A stretch of 64,000 nt of DNA from an uncultured Alphaproteobacteria bacterium. Lineage in GTDB: Bacteria; Pseudomonadota; Alphaproteobacteria; Caulobacterales; Caulobacteraceae. The stretch spans positions 146,874-210,873 of the forward strand of contig CAIJOB010000015.1 in assembly GCA_903822175.1 (NCBI GenBank). The letters are read 5' to 3'. Each line of letters starts with the position of its first letter. Within the stretch, counting starts at the first letter, position 1. Of this stretch, positions 41,185 to 49,740 are shown one piece after another. The position numbers were made by a program, and so were the translations under genes. The notes below the pieces were generated by a model. The model was not told the origin of the DNA and did not search any database. It worked only from the letters and a program-made list of their open reading frames with translations.

Positions 41185-42102
41185 TCAGCGCTTTCGCGAG
41201 AGGGGATGTTTCGAGGCCACCACCTCGGCCAAGCGGTCCTGGGCCACGTGGGTGTAGATTTGGGTGGTGCCGATGTCGGCGTGGCCGAGCAGGGTCTGCA
41301 CCACCCGCAGGTCCGCGCCGCCTTCCAGCAGGTGGGTCGCAAAGGCATGGCGCAGGACGTGGGGGCTGACCCGGGCCGGATCGATGCCGGCGTCGGCGGC
41401 GGCCTCGTCCAGCAGCTGGGCGAAACGGCGGGGCGTCAGGCGGCCTTCCTTGCCGCGCGAGGCGAACAGCCAGGGGTTGGCCTTGTCGGCCTTCGGCAGG
41501 AAGCCCGGACGGACCTCCAGATAGGCCTTCACCGCGATGCGGGCGGCGTCGTTGAGCGGCGCAAGCCGTTCCTTGCCGCCCTTTCCCTTGACGATCAGAT
41601 AGGCCGGATCGCGGGCGAGCGCGGCCAGGGTCAGGCCGGTGAGCTCGGAGATGCGCAGGCCGGACGCGTAGGCCAGCTCCACCATGCAGGCCAGCCGCAG
41701 CCCCTGCGCGCCGTCCTTGGCCCCGGCGGCGGCAATCAGCCGATCGACCTCGGCGCGGCTCAGCACCTTGGGCAGCGAGCGGCCCTTGCGTGGCGCCTCG
41801 ACCCGGCGGGACGGATCGTCGGCCCGCCAGCCCTCGCCCAGCACGAAGCGGTAGAATTGCCTGACCGCCGCGCGCCGCCGCGCCGCCGTGGCCGGCGACA
41901 GGCCGCGTGCGCCGAGCGCGGTGAAATAGGCCTCCACGTCCTCCGCCGAGGCGTCGGAGAGGTCGCGGTCCCGGCCGGCCAGGAAGCCCGAGGCGTCGGT
42001 CAGGTCGCGGTCGTAGGCGGTCAGAGTGTTCTTCGCCGCCGCGCGTTCGACCGACATCATCTCCAGGAAGGCCTCGGCCCAAGACCCTCCCTGCCCGCTC
42101 AT
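41185..42102 (-). CDS. xerD: Site-specific tyrosine recombinase XerD
   Basis: A 305-residue recombinase that with XerC resolves chromosome dimers at dif under FtsK control. The catalytic set is complete: Arg150 (SGLRISEL), Lys174 (KGKGGKERL), His248 and Arg251 (HVLRH), His274 (LLGHADI) and Tyr283 (TQIYTHV). The N-terminal core-binding domain covers 1-100. Its position next to accA and aroK is the housekeeping locus, not a mobile element. Its start codon overlaps the stop of the upstream hypothetical gene (ATGA), so the pair is coupled. Confidence 0.96.
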   Translation of the reverse strand: MSGQGGSWAEAFLEMMSVERAAAKNTLTAYDRDLTDASGFLAGRDRDLSDASAEDVEAYFTALGARGLSPATAARRRAAVRQFYRFVLGEGWRADDPSRRVEAPRKGRSLPKVLSRAEVDRLIAAAGAKDGAQGLRLACMVELAYASGLRISELTGLTLAALARDPAYLIVKGKGGKERLAPLNDAARIAVKAYLEVRPGFLPKADKANPWLFASRGKEGRLTPRRFAQLLDEAAADAGIDPARVSPHVLRHAFATHLLEGGADLRVVQTLLGHADIGTTQIYTHVAQDRLAEVVASKHPLSRKR

Positions 42103-43400
42103 TTCAGCGCGATCAGGCCTTCAAGCGCGAAGGCCCGCGCGTCGACCTCCAGGCCGACGGCGTGCAGGGCGCGCACGATGCGCACCCGGTCGCCCATGGC
42201 GACACCGGCCGGCCCGGCCTCGGCGCTGGTCCACAGAGCCAGCAGGGCGGCCTCGCCCATCAGCTTCTGGTCGGCGGCGGCGTCGAGCGCCAGGTCACGA
42301 CCCACGGGCGCTCGGCCTTCCGGCAGGCTGATGGCGGCGAAATCGCCACGGGCCTCCAGGTCGAGCGGCCCGGAGAGCGAAAGCCCCAGCAGCGCCGCGG
42401 CCTGGGCCCTGGCGCGGGCCTTCGGCTCAGATCCGGCGGCCGCCGCCTCGACCAGCGCCTTGACCATTACATCGTGGACCGACTGGCCCTTCATCAGCGG
42501 CTCAACCAGCAGGGTGACGTCGGGCGAGGCCGCGGCGGCGTCGAACAGCGGCTCCTCCGGCCCGGCGCCGGACAGCGCGGCGGCGACCTCCGGCGAGGCC
42601 TTGGCGGCGGCCAGGTCGAGGCCCAGGCTGTGGGAGAGTGCGTAGTCCAGGCCGTTGCGCAGCGAGGCGGCGCCGGGATTGCCGGCGCCGGCCAGCTTGG
42701 CGGTCATCAGCCGGCCGAAGATCGGGTCGCGCGCCTGGGTCTGGGCCAGATCGAAGGTCAGCTGCGCCTGGTCGGCGTGGCCGGCCAGCGTCTGGCAATA
42801 GGTGCGCAGGCGCAGCCAATAGACCTCGTCACGGCCGCTGGTCAGGCCCTCGGCGACGGCGCAGGCGCGGGCGTCGTCGCCGGTCAGCAGCGCGGTCTCC
42901 GCCGCGGCGTGGGCCAGCTCCGGACTGCGGTCGATGCCCGGCGCGCGCGACAGGATCGCGGCGGCGGCCTTGACGTCGCCCTGGGCCAGCAGAGCGCTCG
43001 CCCGCAACCCCACCAGCGCCGGATCGGCTCCGGCTCCTTGCGGCCCCGGCGCGCCGGTGGCCAGCACACGCCGGGCCAGCGCCGCGGCGGCAGGCGACAG
43101 GGTCTTGGTCTGCAGCAGGGCGAGCACCGTGCGGGCGGTCTTCAGCGACGCCCCGCGCCACAGCGTCGGCGGCAAGCCGGTCGGGCGGCCGGGCGTGGTG
43201 AAGGCGTCCGGCGCGGCCAGGGCGGAGACTTCGACGCCGGTTTCCGCCGGCGCCGGCTTGGCGGGCGGCAGGCTCGTCGAAGACGCCGGGGGCGCGGTCT
43301 GGGCGGCTGTGGGCGGCTCCTGCGCCAGCGCCGAGGACGCCGAGGCGGCGACGATGAAGACGGCGATCAGGCCGGCTCGCAAATGGGGACGACGCAACAT
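42099..43400 (-). CDS. Exported alanine-rich repeat-like protein in the xerD-aroK locus
   Basis: A 433-residue protein with a signal peptide (MLRRPHLRAGLIAVFIVAASASSALAQ) and a proline/alanine-rich linker, then a long all-helical alanine-rich region with a TPR/Sel1-like alternation (ALLAQGDVKAAAAILSRAPG, HAAAETALLTGDDARACAVAEG). No catalytic motif is visible; the helical repeats suggest protein-protein contacts in the periplasm. An equivalent gene occupies this place (between xerD and the divergent aroK) in Caulobacter relatives. ATG 43400 is used because longer frames are antisense to aroK. Confidence 0.8.
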   Translation of the reverse strand: MLRRPHLRAGLIAVFIVAASASSALAQEPPTAAQTAPPASSTSLPPAKPAPAETGVEVSALAAPDAFTTPGRPTGLPPTLWRGASLKTARTVLALLQTKTLSPAAAALARRVLATGAPGPQGAGADPALVGLRASALLAQGDVKAAAAILSRAPGIDRSPELAHAAAETALLTGDDARACAVAEGLTSGRDEVYWLRLRTYCQTLAGHADQAQLTFDLAQTQARDPIFGRLMTAKLAGAGNPGAASLRNGLDYALSHSLGLDLAAAKASPEVAAALSGAGPEEPLFDAAAASPDVTLLVEPLMKGQSVHDVMVKALVEAAAAGSEPKARARAQAAALLGLSLSGPLDLEARGDFAAISLPEGRAPVGRDLALDAAADQKLMGEAALLALWTSAEAGPAGVAMGDRVRIVRALHAVGLEVDARAFALEGLIALK

Positions 43401-43466
43401 GGCCCGATCATAGCCGGGGCGCGAAGTTGGCGCGAGGGCGCCTCCTCGTGTAGACCTTCCTCGTTC

Positions 43467-44015
43467 ATGGACCGCTATGCACCGTTGCGCCGCCGCACCA
43501 TCGCCCTCGTGGGCCTGATGGGCGTGGGGAAGTCGAGCGTCGGGCGCCGGCTCGCCAACGCGCTCGACCTGCCGTTCCGCGACGCCGACGCCGAGGTGGA
43601 GCTGGCCGCCGGGCGCTCGATCTCCGACATCTTCGGCGACCTGGGCGAAGACGCCTTCCGCGAGGGCGAGCGCCGGGTGATCGCGCGCCTGCTGGATCAG
43701 GAGCCGCATGTGCTGGCGACCGGCGGTGGCGCCTTTATGAACGACCAAACCCGCGAGCTGATCAAATCCAAGGCGATATCGGTCTGGCTGAAGACCGACC
43801 TGACGGTGCTGGCCCGCCGCGTCTCACGCAAGGACACCCGGCCCCTCTTGATCGGCAAGGACCCGCTGGAGGTGCTGAAGGCCCAGGCGGAAGCGCGCTA
43901 TCCGGCCTATGGCGAGGCCGACGTGACGGTGGAGACCGGCGACGACGCCCACCACGTCACCGTCGAACAGCTGATCCGCGCGCTCTCCGAGCATCTTGAG
44001 GCGCCCACGCCATGA
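43467..44015 (+). CDS. aroK: Shikimate kinase
   Basis: A 182-residue kinase that phosphorylates shikimate with ATP, step five of the aromatic pathway. Walker A is GLMGVGKS at 16-23; the shikimate-contact DADAEVE follows (FRDADAEVE, Asp at the D-x-D), then the GGGAF motif and the LID arginine region RKDTRPLL. Length is typical. Its TGA overlaps the ATG of aroB in ATGA, so aroK and aroB are translated together, and the CNNM/CorC gene follows aroB by overlap too. Confidence 0.96.
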   Translation: MDRYAPLRRRTIALVGLMGVGKSSVGRRLANALDLPFRDADAEVELAAGRSISDIFGDLGEDAFREGERRVIARLLDQEPHVLATGGGAFMNDQTRELIKSKAISVWLKTDLTVLARRVSRKDTRPLLIGKDPLEVLKAQAEARYPAYGEADVTVETGDDAHHVTVEQLIRALSEHLEAPTP

Positions 44016-45118
44016 GCCGCATCGACGTGGGCCTGGGCGACCGCTCCTATCAGGTGCTCGTTGGCCCGGGCCTGATCGACACCGCCGGCGAAGCCATGGC
44101 GCCGTTGCTGAAGCGCCGCCGCACCGCCGTGGTTAGCGACGAGACGGTCTGGGGCCTGCACGGCGCGCGGCTCACCGCCGCCCTGGAGCGCGTCGGAATC
44201 GCGGTCTCACCGGTGATCGTGGCGCCGGGTGAACAGACCAAGAGCTTCGAAGGCCTGGCGGACGTCTCAGACCGGCTGCTCGCCCTGGAACTGGATCGCG
44301 GCGACCTGATCACCGCCTTTGGCGGTGGGGTCGTGGGCGACCTCGCGGGATTCGCTGCGGCCACCTACAAGCGCGGCATCGACTTCGTGCAGATCCCCAC
44401 GACGCTCTTGGCCCAGGTCGACTCCTCGGTAGGCGGCAAGACCGCCATCGACACGCCGCGCGGCAAGAACCTGGTCGGCGCTTTCCATCAGCCCAGGCTC
44501 GTGCTGGCCGACCTGGATGTGCTGGCGACCCTGCCGGCGCGCGAGATGCGCTGCGGCTACGCCGAGGTGATTAAGTACGGCCTGTTGGGCGATTTCAGCT
44601 TCTTCGAATGGCTGGAAACCCATGGCGGCGAGGTGCTGGCGCGCGAGCCCGCGGCGCTCGCCCACGCCGTCGCGCGTTCCGTCGAGATGAAGGCCGAGAT
44701 TGTCGCCGAGGATGAGACCGAGCAGGGCCGCCGCGCGCTGCTGAATCTTGGCCACACCTTCGGCCACGCGCTGGAGTCCGAGACCGGCTATGGCGAGGCC
44801 CTGCTGCACGGCGAGGCGGTGGGCGCCGGCATGGCCTTGGCCTTCCGCTTCTCGGCCGCTCAGGGCCTCTGCGCGACCCAGGAGGCCGCCCGCGCCACCG
44901 CCGCCATCGCCGCCGCCGGCCTGCCGACCACACTGGCCGAAGTCTCCGCCACGCCCTTCGCCGCCGAGCGCCTCGTCCGCCACATGGCGCAGGACAAGAA
45001 GGCCGAGGGTGGCCGGCTGACCTTCATCCTGGCGCGGCGCCTGGGCGAGGCCTTCGTGGCCAAGGACGTTGACGCCTTCGCCGTCGCCGCATTCCTGAAA
45101 TCGGAAGGAGCCGTCTGA
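44012..45118 (+). CDS. aroB: 3-Dehydroquinate synthase
   Basis: A 368-residue NAD+- and metal-dependent enzyme making 3-dehydroquinate from DAHP, step two of the aromatic pathway. Conserved sequences are the NAD-binding [20 protein letters not shown] and [21 protein letters not shown], and the metal-ligand residues in [13 protein letters not shown] (Glu) and [12 protein letters not shown] (His), with [11 protein letters not shown] (His). Start overlaps aroK (ATGA); end overlaps the next gene by one base (TGATG). Confidence 0.97.
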   Translation: MSRIDVGLGDRSYQVLVGPGLIDTAGEAMAPLLKRRRTAVVSDETVWGLHGARLTAALERVGIAVSPVIVAPGEQTKSFEGLADVSDRLLALELDRGDLITAFGGGVVGDLAGFAAATYKRGIDFVQIPTTLLAQVDSSVGGKTAIDTPRGKNLVGAFHQPRLVLADLDVLATLPAREMRCGYAEVIKYGLLGDFSFFEWLETHGGEVLAREPAALAHAVARSVEMKAEIVAEDETEQGRRALLNLGHTFGHALESETGYGEALLHGEAVGAGMALAFRFSAAQGLCATQEAARATAAIAAAGLPTTLAEVSATPFAAERLVRHMAQDKKAEGGRLTFILARRLGEAFVAKDVDAFAVAAFLKSEGAV

Positions 45119-46398
45119 TGGGCGCGCTGATGGCGCTTGCCCCCGTGGTCTTCGCCCTGCTGGCGGCCTCGGCCCTGTTCTCGGCGGCCGAAACCGCGAT
45201 GACCGGCGCCAGCCGCGCGCGGATGCACCAGCTCGACCGCGATGGCGACCATGCGGCCAGGCGGGTCAACCGGCTGCTCGGCGACCGCGAGATGATGATC
45301 GGCGCGGTGCTGCTGGGGAACAACATCTTCAACATCCTGGCCACCGAGCTCGCGAGCTCGGTGTTCGCCAAGGTGATCCCCGGCGTCTGGGGCGTGGCGA
45401 CGGCGACGGCGGTGATGACCGTGCTGATCCTGGTCTTCGCCGAGATCCTGCCCAAGACCATCGCCATCCTGCGCTCCGACGACATCGCGCGGCTGTTGTC
45501 GGCGCCGACCCTGGTGGTGGTGCGGCTGTTCGGGCCGATCATCTTCGGGATTCAGTACGTCGTGCGCCGGACGCTGAAGCTGTTCGGCGTCCGGCTCGGC
45601 ATGGAGATGGACGTGCTGGCCGCCCACGAGGAGATCCGCGGCGCGGTCGAATACCACCACGCCGAGGGGCTGGTGGAGAGCCACGACCGCTGGATGCTGG
45701 GCGGCGTGCTGGACCTCGCCGAAATGGACGTGGGCGAGGTGATGGTCCACCGCAACGCCATCGCCACCATCGACGCCGACCAGACCCCTCGCCAGATTCT
45801 GGCCGAGGCGCTGGCCACCGGCCACAGCCGCGTGCCGCTTTACCGCGACGAGCCGGAGAACATCATCGGCGTCCTGCACAACAAGGACCTGCTGAACGCC
45901 CTCCAAGACGCGGACGGGAAGATCGAGGCGATCGACATGGCCGCTATCGTCCGCGAGCCCTGGTTCATCCCCGAGACCACCAGCCTGAAGGACCAGCTCT
46001 CGGCCTTCCTGAAGCGGCGCATCCACTTCGCTCTGGTGGTCGACGAATACGGCGCCCTGCAGGGCCTGGTGACCCTGGAGGACATCCTCGAAGAGATCGT
46101 CGGCGAGATCGAGGACGAGCACGATGTGGCGCCCAGCGGCGTCAAGCCCGGCGCCGATGGCTCGGTCATCGTCGATGGCGGCGTGACCATCCGCGACCTC
46201 AACCGGGCGCTGAATTGGGACCTGCCGGACGACGAGGCGGTGACGGTCGCGGGCCTCTTGATCCACGAGGCGCGGCGGATCCCGGAGGCCGGCCAGACCT
46301 TCAGCTTCCACCGTCACCGGTTCGGGGTGTTGGAGCGCAAGGTCAACCGGATCACCAAGCTACAGATTTGGCCCGCGGAGCCGCGCGACGATGGCTAA
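45118..46398 (+). CDS. CNNM/CorC (HlyC/CorC) family membrane protein with CBS pair
   Basis: A 426-residue inner-membrane protein. The CNNM (DUF21) transmembrane domain spans about 1-185, with conserved FSAAETAMTGASRARM and GDREMMIGAVLLGNNIFNI. A CBS-domain pair occupies about 205-335 (MVHRNAIATIDA, SRVPLYRDEPENIIGVLHNKDLL) and a CorC_HlyC domain closes the protein (DGSVIVDGGVTIRDLNR). Relatives are involved in magnesium/cobalt transport or homeostasis. It is translationally coupled to aroB, an arrangement conserved in alphaproteobacteria without a known functional link. Confidence 0.93.
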   Translation: MGALMALAPVVFALLAASALFSAAETAMTGASRARMHQLDRDGDHAARRVNRLLGDREMMIGAVLLGNNIFNILATELASSVFAKVIPGVWGVATATAVMTVLILVFAEILPKTIAILRSDDIARLLSAPTLVVVRLFGPIIFGIQYVVRRTLKLFGVRLGMEMDVLAAHEEIRGAVEYHHAEGLVESHDRWMLGGVLDLAEMDVGEVMVHRNAIATIDADQTPRQILAEALATGHSRVPLYRDEPENIIGVLHNKDLLNALQDADGKIEAIDMAAIVREPWFIPETTSLKDQLSAFLKRRIHFALVVDEYGALQGLVTLEDILEEIVGEIEDEHDVAPSGVKPGADGSVIVDGGVTIRDLNRALNWDLPDDEAVTVAGLLIHEARRIPEAGQTFSFHRHRFGVLERKVNRITKLQIWPAEPRDDG

Positions 46399-46503
46399 GA
46401 CTTGCGTCGGCCAGACGACACAACTGAAGATCGCGCTTGATTGTCTGCGGCAACGCCTGTTGCTTGCACGCCGAGCGGACGAAGACCTGGACCGGAGCCC
46501 TGA

Positions 46504-46881
46504 ATGACCGACGTCGCCGCCCTCACCGGACTGCGTGTCCTGGTGGTGGAAGACGAGATGATGGTCTCGATGCTGATCGAGGACATGCTGTCCGACATGG
46601 GCTGCCAGGTGGTGGGCCCGGCCTCCCGCCTGGACGAAGCCATCGAGCTGACCAAGGGCGCGGAGATCGACTGCGCCGTGCTGGACGTGAATCTCGGCGG
46701 CCAGCCGATCTTCCCGCTGGCCGATATCCTGCGTGAGAAGGGCTGTCCGTTTGCGTTCGCGACGGGCTATGGCGATGCGGGGCTTCGCGAGGCGGACCGG
46801 GGGACCCCGGTGCTGCAGAAGCCGTTCCGCGAAGGCGACCTGGCCCGCGTGCTCGGCGAGCTGCGGGCCAAGGTCGGCTAG
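46504..46881 (+). CDS. Single-domain response regulator
   Basis: A 125-residue receiver domain with no output domain. The acid pair is Glu16-Asp17 (VVEDEMM), the phosphoacceptor is Asp61 (AVLDVNLGG), Thr88 occupies the switch threonine (FATGYGD) and Lys106 is in LQKPF. Such CheY-like proteins in alphaproteobacteria act as phosphate sinks or in signalling by protein contact, often paired with HWE histidine kinases; no kinase lies nearby. It is 105 bp after the CNNM gene and directly abuts the stop of a possible tiny ORF on the other strand. Confidence 0.93.
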   Translation: MTDVAALTGLRVLVVEDEMMVSMLIEDMLSDMGCQVVGPASRLDEAIELTKGAEIDCAVLDVNLGGQPIFPLADILREKGCPFAFATGYGDAGLREADRGTPVLQKPFREGDLARVLGELRAKVG

Positions 46882-46971
46882 TTAGAGGTAGCTCAGGCTC
46901 AGCGCCCCCCAGCTGTTGAACAGCAGGGTCACAGCGCCAGCCAGCGTCACCAGCGGCAATATCAATTTCAC
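46882..46971 (-). CDS. Possible 29-residue hydrophobic membrane peptide
   Basis: A GTG at 46971 opens a 29-codon frame ending TAA at 46882: MKLILPLVTLAGAVTLLFNS then WGALSLSYL. The peptide is one membrane-spanning helix. GGAG lies 7 bases before the GTG, a good ribosome-binding site, and two overlapping palindromes stand about 20-45 bases upstream. It fits in the otherwise empty gap between the receiver gene and the TonB receptor, and its stop directly follows that of the receiver gene. Small size makes it a candidate only. Confidence 0.45.
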   Translation of the reverse strand: MKLILPLVTLAGAVTLLFNSWGALSLSYL

Positions 46972-46992
46972 GTCCCGTCTCCTCGAAGTCTC

Positions 46993-47017
46993 GAAAGCCC
47001 GGCTTTCAGGTGAAAGC
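46993..47017. promoter_or_regulatory. Two overlapping, mutually exclusive palindromes
   Basis: GAAAGCC-C-GGCTTTC (46993-47007) and GCTTTCA-GG-TGAAAGC (47002-47017) share the CTTTC block, so an RNA could form one hairpin or the other. They lie upstream of the 29-residue peptide start. Confidence 0.45.
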
Positions 47018-47133
47018 TCTGCCTTCAAGACGCCTGAGATAGGTACGATCCGACACCGCGTTAGATGCGGATTAGGCATCACTGTTATGCGAAAATGGAA
47101 GAGGTCGCGCCCGCCCCCTTCCATCCGCCGCCG

Positions 47134-49617
47134 TCAGAACGAGGCGTCGAGGGTGACGAAGAACATCCGGGGCGGGATCGGAAAGGCCTGGTAGCCGCCC
47201 GAGTTGCCGGTCACTACCGCCGTCGAGACACCCTTGATGTCGCCCAGGTTGGTGATGTTGGCGCTGACCTTGGCGCCCTTCACCCAGGGAAGGCTCGGTG
47301 TCTCGAAGCGGTAGCTCGCCTCCAGCCCGACCATGAAGGTCGACTTGACCTGCAGGTCGTTGAGGTAGGTGACATAGCGGCGGCCGATGTAGTCGCCGTT
47401 GATCTGCGCCTCGAAGGACCCGAAGTTGACGCTGGCGATGGTCTTGTTCAGCCAGTCGGGCGTCAGCGGCACCCACTTGCCGCCGGTCGCCACCGTCACC
47501 GGCGTCGAGACGCCGTTCACGATCACCGTGCCGCTCTGGTAGTTCGAGTCGTAGGTCGACTTGTTGTACGAGACCGCATCGTAGATGTGGAAATTCGGCC
47601 CGAAATTGAGGGTCGCGGCGATGTCGACGCCGTTGGTCGTCACCCCGCCGACATTGGCCAGGATCGCCGGGCCCGGGTTGATGAAGTTGAACGGGGCGAT
47701 GTTCAAAAGCCGGTTCGAGAAGTTCACGTGATAGACGCTGGCCTGCCCCTCGATGGAGGTGAGCGGGCCCAGGTCCAGATCGCGATGCGTCCGCGCGCCC
47801 AGCTCATAGGTGATCGAGGTCTCCGGCTTCACCGTCGACTTGAAGAGGTCGAAGGCGGCCTGGGTGCCCAGGCTCCAGGGTGAGAAGCCGTAGAAGTTGG
47901 AGCCCGCGCCATAGGCGATGAACTGGCGCAGGTTCTTCTGCGCATTGAAGAACACCTGCTCGTGGTCGGTCGGGTCCCAGAGCGCACCGAACTGCGGCAG
48001 GAAGCCCTCGTTCGACTTGATCTTGCCGGACGGGAAGACCACCGGCACCGCCGCGCCCACCGGGTTCTTCTGGTTGATCAGGAACTTGCCGTCAGCGTTC
48101 TGCAGGCTGGCCTTGTCGCCGAACTGCAGGGTGAGGTTCGGCAGGATCTTCCAGCTGTCCTGGATATGGAACTGCGTGTCGGTGACATAGAACTGCGGAT
48201 AGTACTGGGTGAAGACCGAGGCCCCGTTCGGAGTGTTGTAGGGCGACAGGTCGTTGTTCGCCGACAGGAACGGATACCAGACCCGGTGCTGGGCCGGCTC
48301 GTTGTGCTCCACCCAGGCGCCGGCCTCGATGGCGTGGTCGCCGTACTGCCACTTGAGCGTCGAGATCAGGCCGCCGCGGTTGATGCGGTATTCCGTCGTG
48401 CGGACCTCGTAGCCGGTGCCGCCGAACAGGTTGGAGATGTTGGTGAGCGTCGCCGCGCTGGTCGTGGACCCCACCACCAGGGCGGGGAAATAGCCGGCGA
48501 ACAGGCCCGGCAGGCCCGCCTGATTGATCGGACCGGCCACGATGCCGCGACCGTAGTCGTAGTGATAATAGGCCTGGTTCGACCAGGTGATGTCGGGCGA
48601 GACCTTCCAGTCGTACTTCAGATAGCCCAACAAGTCGGCGCGCTGCGCCGCCGAGAAGCAGTTGGAGAAGTTGTTGCCCTGAGCCGGCGGCGGCGTGCCG
48701 GGACCACCGGTCAGGTTGGCGATGCAGCCGGCGATGTTCGGATAGATGAACGGCCGGGTGTAGGGCGTGAAGCTGGCGGCCGCAGCGGTCTGCTGGTTGC
48801 CGAAGCCGGTGGCGTCTTCGTTCGGCTCGAACTTGGACTGCCAGTCGAAAAAGGCGGTCAGCTTGCCGTGCTCGCCCTCGTGCACGAACTTCAGGTTCAC
48901 CTGGTCGTCGCGCTGGTGGCCGTTGAAGTCCCAGGCCTTGGCGTCGTGGTGCAGGTAGGAGACGTAGAAGCTGTTGTCCGTACCCAACTCGCCCAAGCCG
49001 AACTTGCCGGAGTCGAAGCGCAGGAAGGTGCGGGTCGTCTGATAGCTGCCGACGGTCTCGCGGACGTTGGCGCCCCGGTCGTTCGACGGATCGCGCGAAA
49101 AGGTCTCGATGGCGCCGCCCAGATTGCTGGTCGAGGCCACGCCCAGCGAGCCCGCGCCGGAGCTGAGGTTCACGCGCGCCACGTTCTCGCTCGACACCGC
49201 GCGGGAGACCGACAGGCCGTTGTAGTTGCCGTACTGCTGGTCGCCGAGCGGCACCCCGTCCATGGTGTAGCCGAGCTGCTGGGTGGCGAACCCGTGCACG
49301 AACAGGCTCTCGTTCTGCTCGTTGTTGCCCCACGGGTCGGCGGTCTCGTAAAGCACGCCCGGCAGGGTCTGGATCGCCTTTAGCGGGCTTACACCCGGCA
49401 TCACCTTCTGGATCGTCTGGGTATCCAGTTCCACCGACGAGCGGGTCTCGCGCGCCATGGTGACCACCACCTCGGAGACCGCGGTCGAGTCGTTGTCGGT
49501 CGCCGCGGCGGCCGCGTCGGCGGCCCCAGCGGCGGCATGAGCCGCGCCCGCCAAGGCCAGGCAAGCCAGGGCGGTGGTTCCAAACAGCCGCGCACGGATG
49601 ATTGAAGTCTTGGTCAT
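47134..49617 (-). CDS. TonB-dependent outer-membrane receptor
   Basis: An 827-residue outer-membrane receptor. Signal peptide about residues 1-30 (ending AHAAA), a TonB-box-like VSEVVVTM near residue 47, a plug domain of about 60-190 (LKAIQTLPGVLYETADPWG, GYTMDGVPLGDQ), then a 22-strand barrel ending with the phenylalanine-terminated FFVTLDASF. No CarboxypepD or signalling N-terminal extension is present, so it is not a FecA-type transducer. Substrate (siderophore, sugar or other) cannot be told. It stands alone, with a GTTAC/GTAAC inverted repeat upstream, next to a molybdenum oxidoreductase operon. Confidence 0.95.
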   Translation of the reverse strand: MTKTSIIRARLFGTTALACLALAGAAHAAAGAADAAAAATDNDSTAVSEVVVTMARETRSSVELDTQTIQKVMPGVSPLKAIQTLPGVLYETADPWGNNEQNESLFVHGFATQQLGYTMDGVPLGDQQYGNYNGLSVSRAVSSENVARVNLSSGAGSLGVASTSNLGGAIETFSRDPSNDRGANVRETVGSYQTTRTFLRFDSGKFGLGELGTDNSFYVSYLHHDAKAWDFNGHQRDDQVNLKFVHEGEHGKLTAFFDWQSKFEPNEDATGFGNQQTAAAASFTPYTRPFIYPNIAGCIANLTGGPGTPPPAQGNNFSNCFSAAQRADLLGYLKYDWKVSPDITWSNQAYYHYDYGRGIVAGPINQAGLPGLFAGYFPALVVGSTTSAATLTNISNLFGGTGYEVRTTEYRINRGGLISTLKWQYGDHAIEAGAWVEHNEPAQHRVWYPFLSANNDLSPYNTPNGASVFTQYYPQFYVTDTQFHIQDSWKILPNLTLQFGDKASLQNADGKFLINQKNPVGAAVPVVFPSGKIKSNEGFLPQFGALWDPTDHEQVFFNAQKNLRQFIAYGAGSNFYGFSPWSLGTQAAFDLFKSTVKPETSITYELGARTHRDLDLGPLTSIEGQASVYHVNFSNRLLNIAPFNFINPGPAILANVGGVTTNGVDIAATLNFGPNFHIYDAVSYNKSTYDSNYQSGTVIVNGVSTPVTVATGGKWVPLTPDWLNKTIASVNFGSFEAQINGDYIGRRYVTYLNDLQVKSTFMVGLEASYRFETPSLPWVKGAKVSANITNLGDIKGVSTAVVTGNSGGYQAFPIPPRMFFVTLDASF

Positions 49618-49681
49618 GGTTGGTCCCCCGCCATGGTGCGGCGCAACAGCCGCCGCCTCGAAGGACCCGCGATAGGGGTCG

Positions 49682-49695
49682 GTTACGACGGTAAC
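49682..49695. promoter_or_regulatory. Inverted repeat GTTAC-N4-GTAAC upstream of the TonB receptor
   Basis: A 5-bp inverted repeat with 4-base spacer, 65 bp before the receptor ATG. A possible operator; short enough to be chance. Confidence 0.3.
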
Positions 49696-49740
49696 GCGAC
49701 GCCATCCGCACCGTTTTGTGAAGGCCGGTTGACCATCACG

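Noticed and set aside
41185..42102. Tyrosine recombinase as sign of an integrated element
   Set aside because: It is XerD in its conserved housekeeping position next to accA and aroK; no attachment repeats or phage genes are near.
47962..49383. A 473-codon plus-strand frame opposite the TonB receptor
   Set aside because: Shadow of a complete receptor gene, without recognisable domains.
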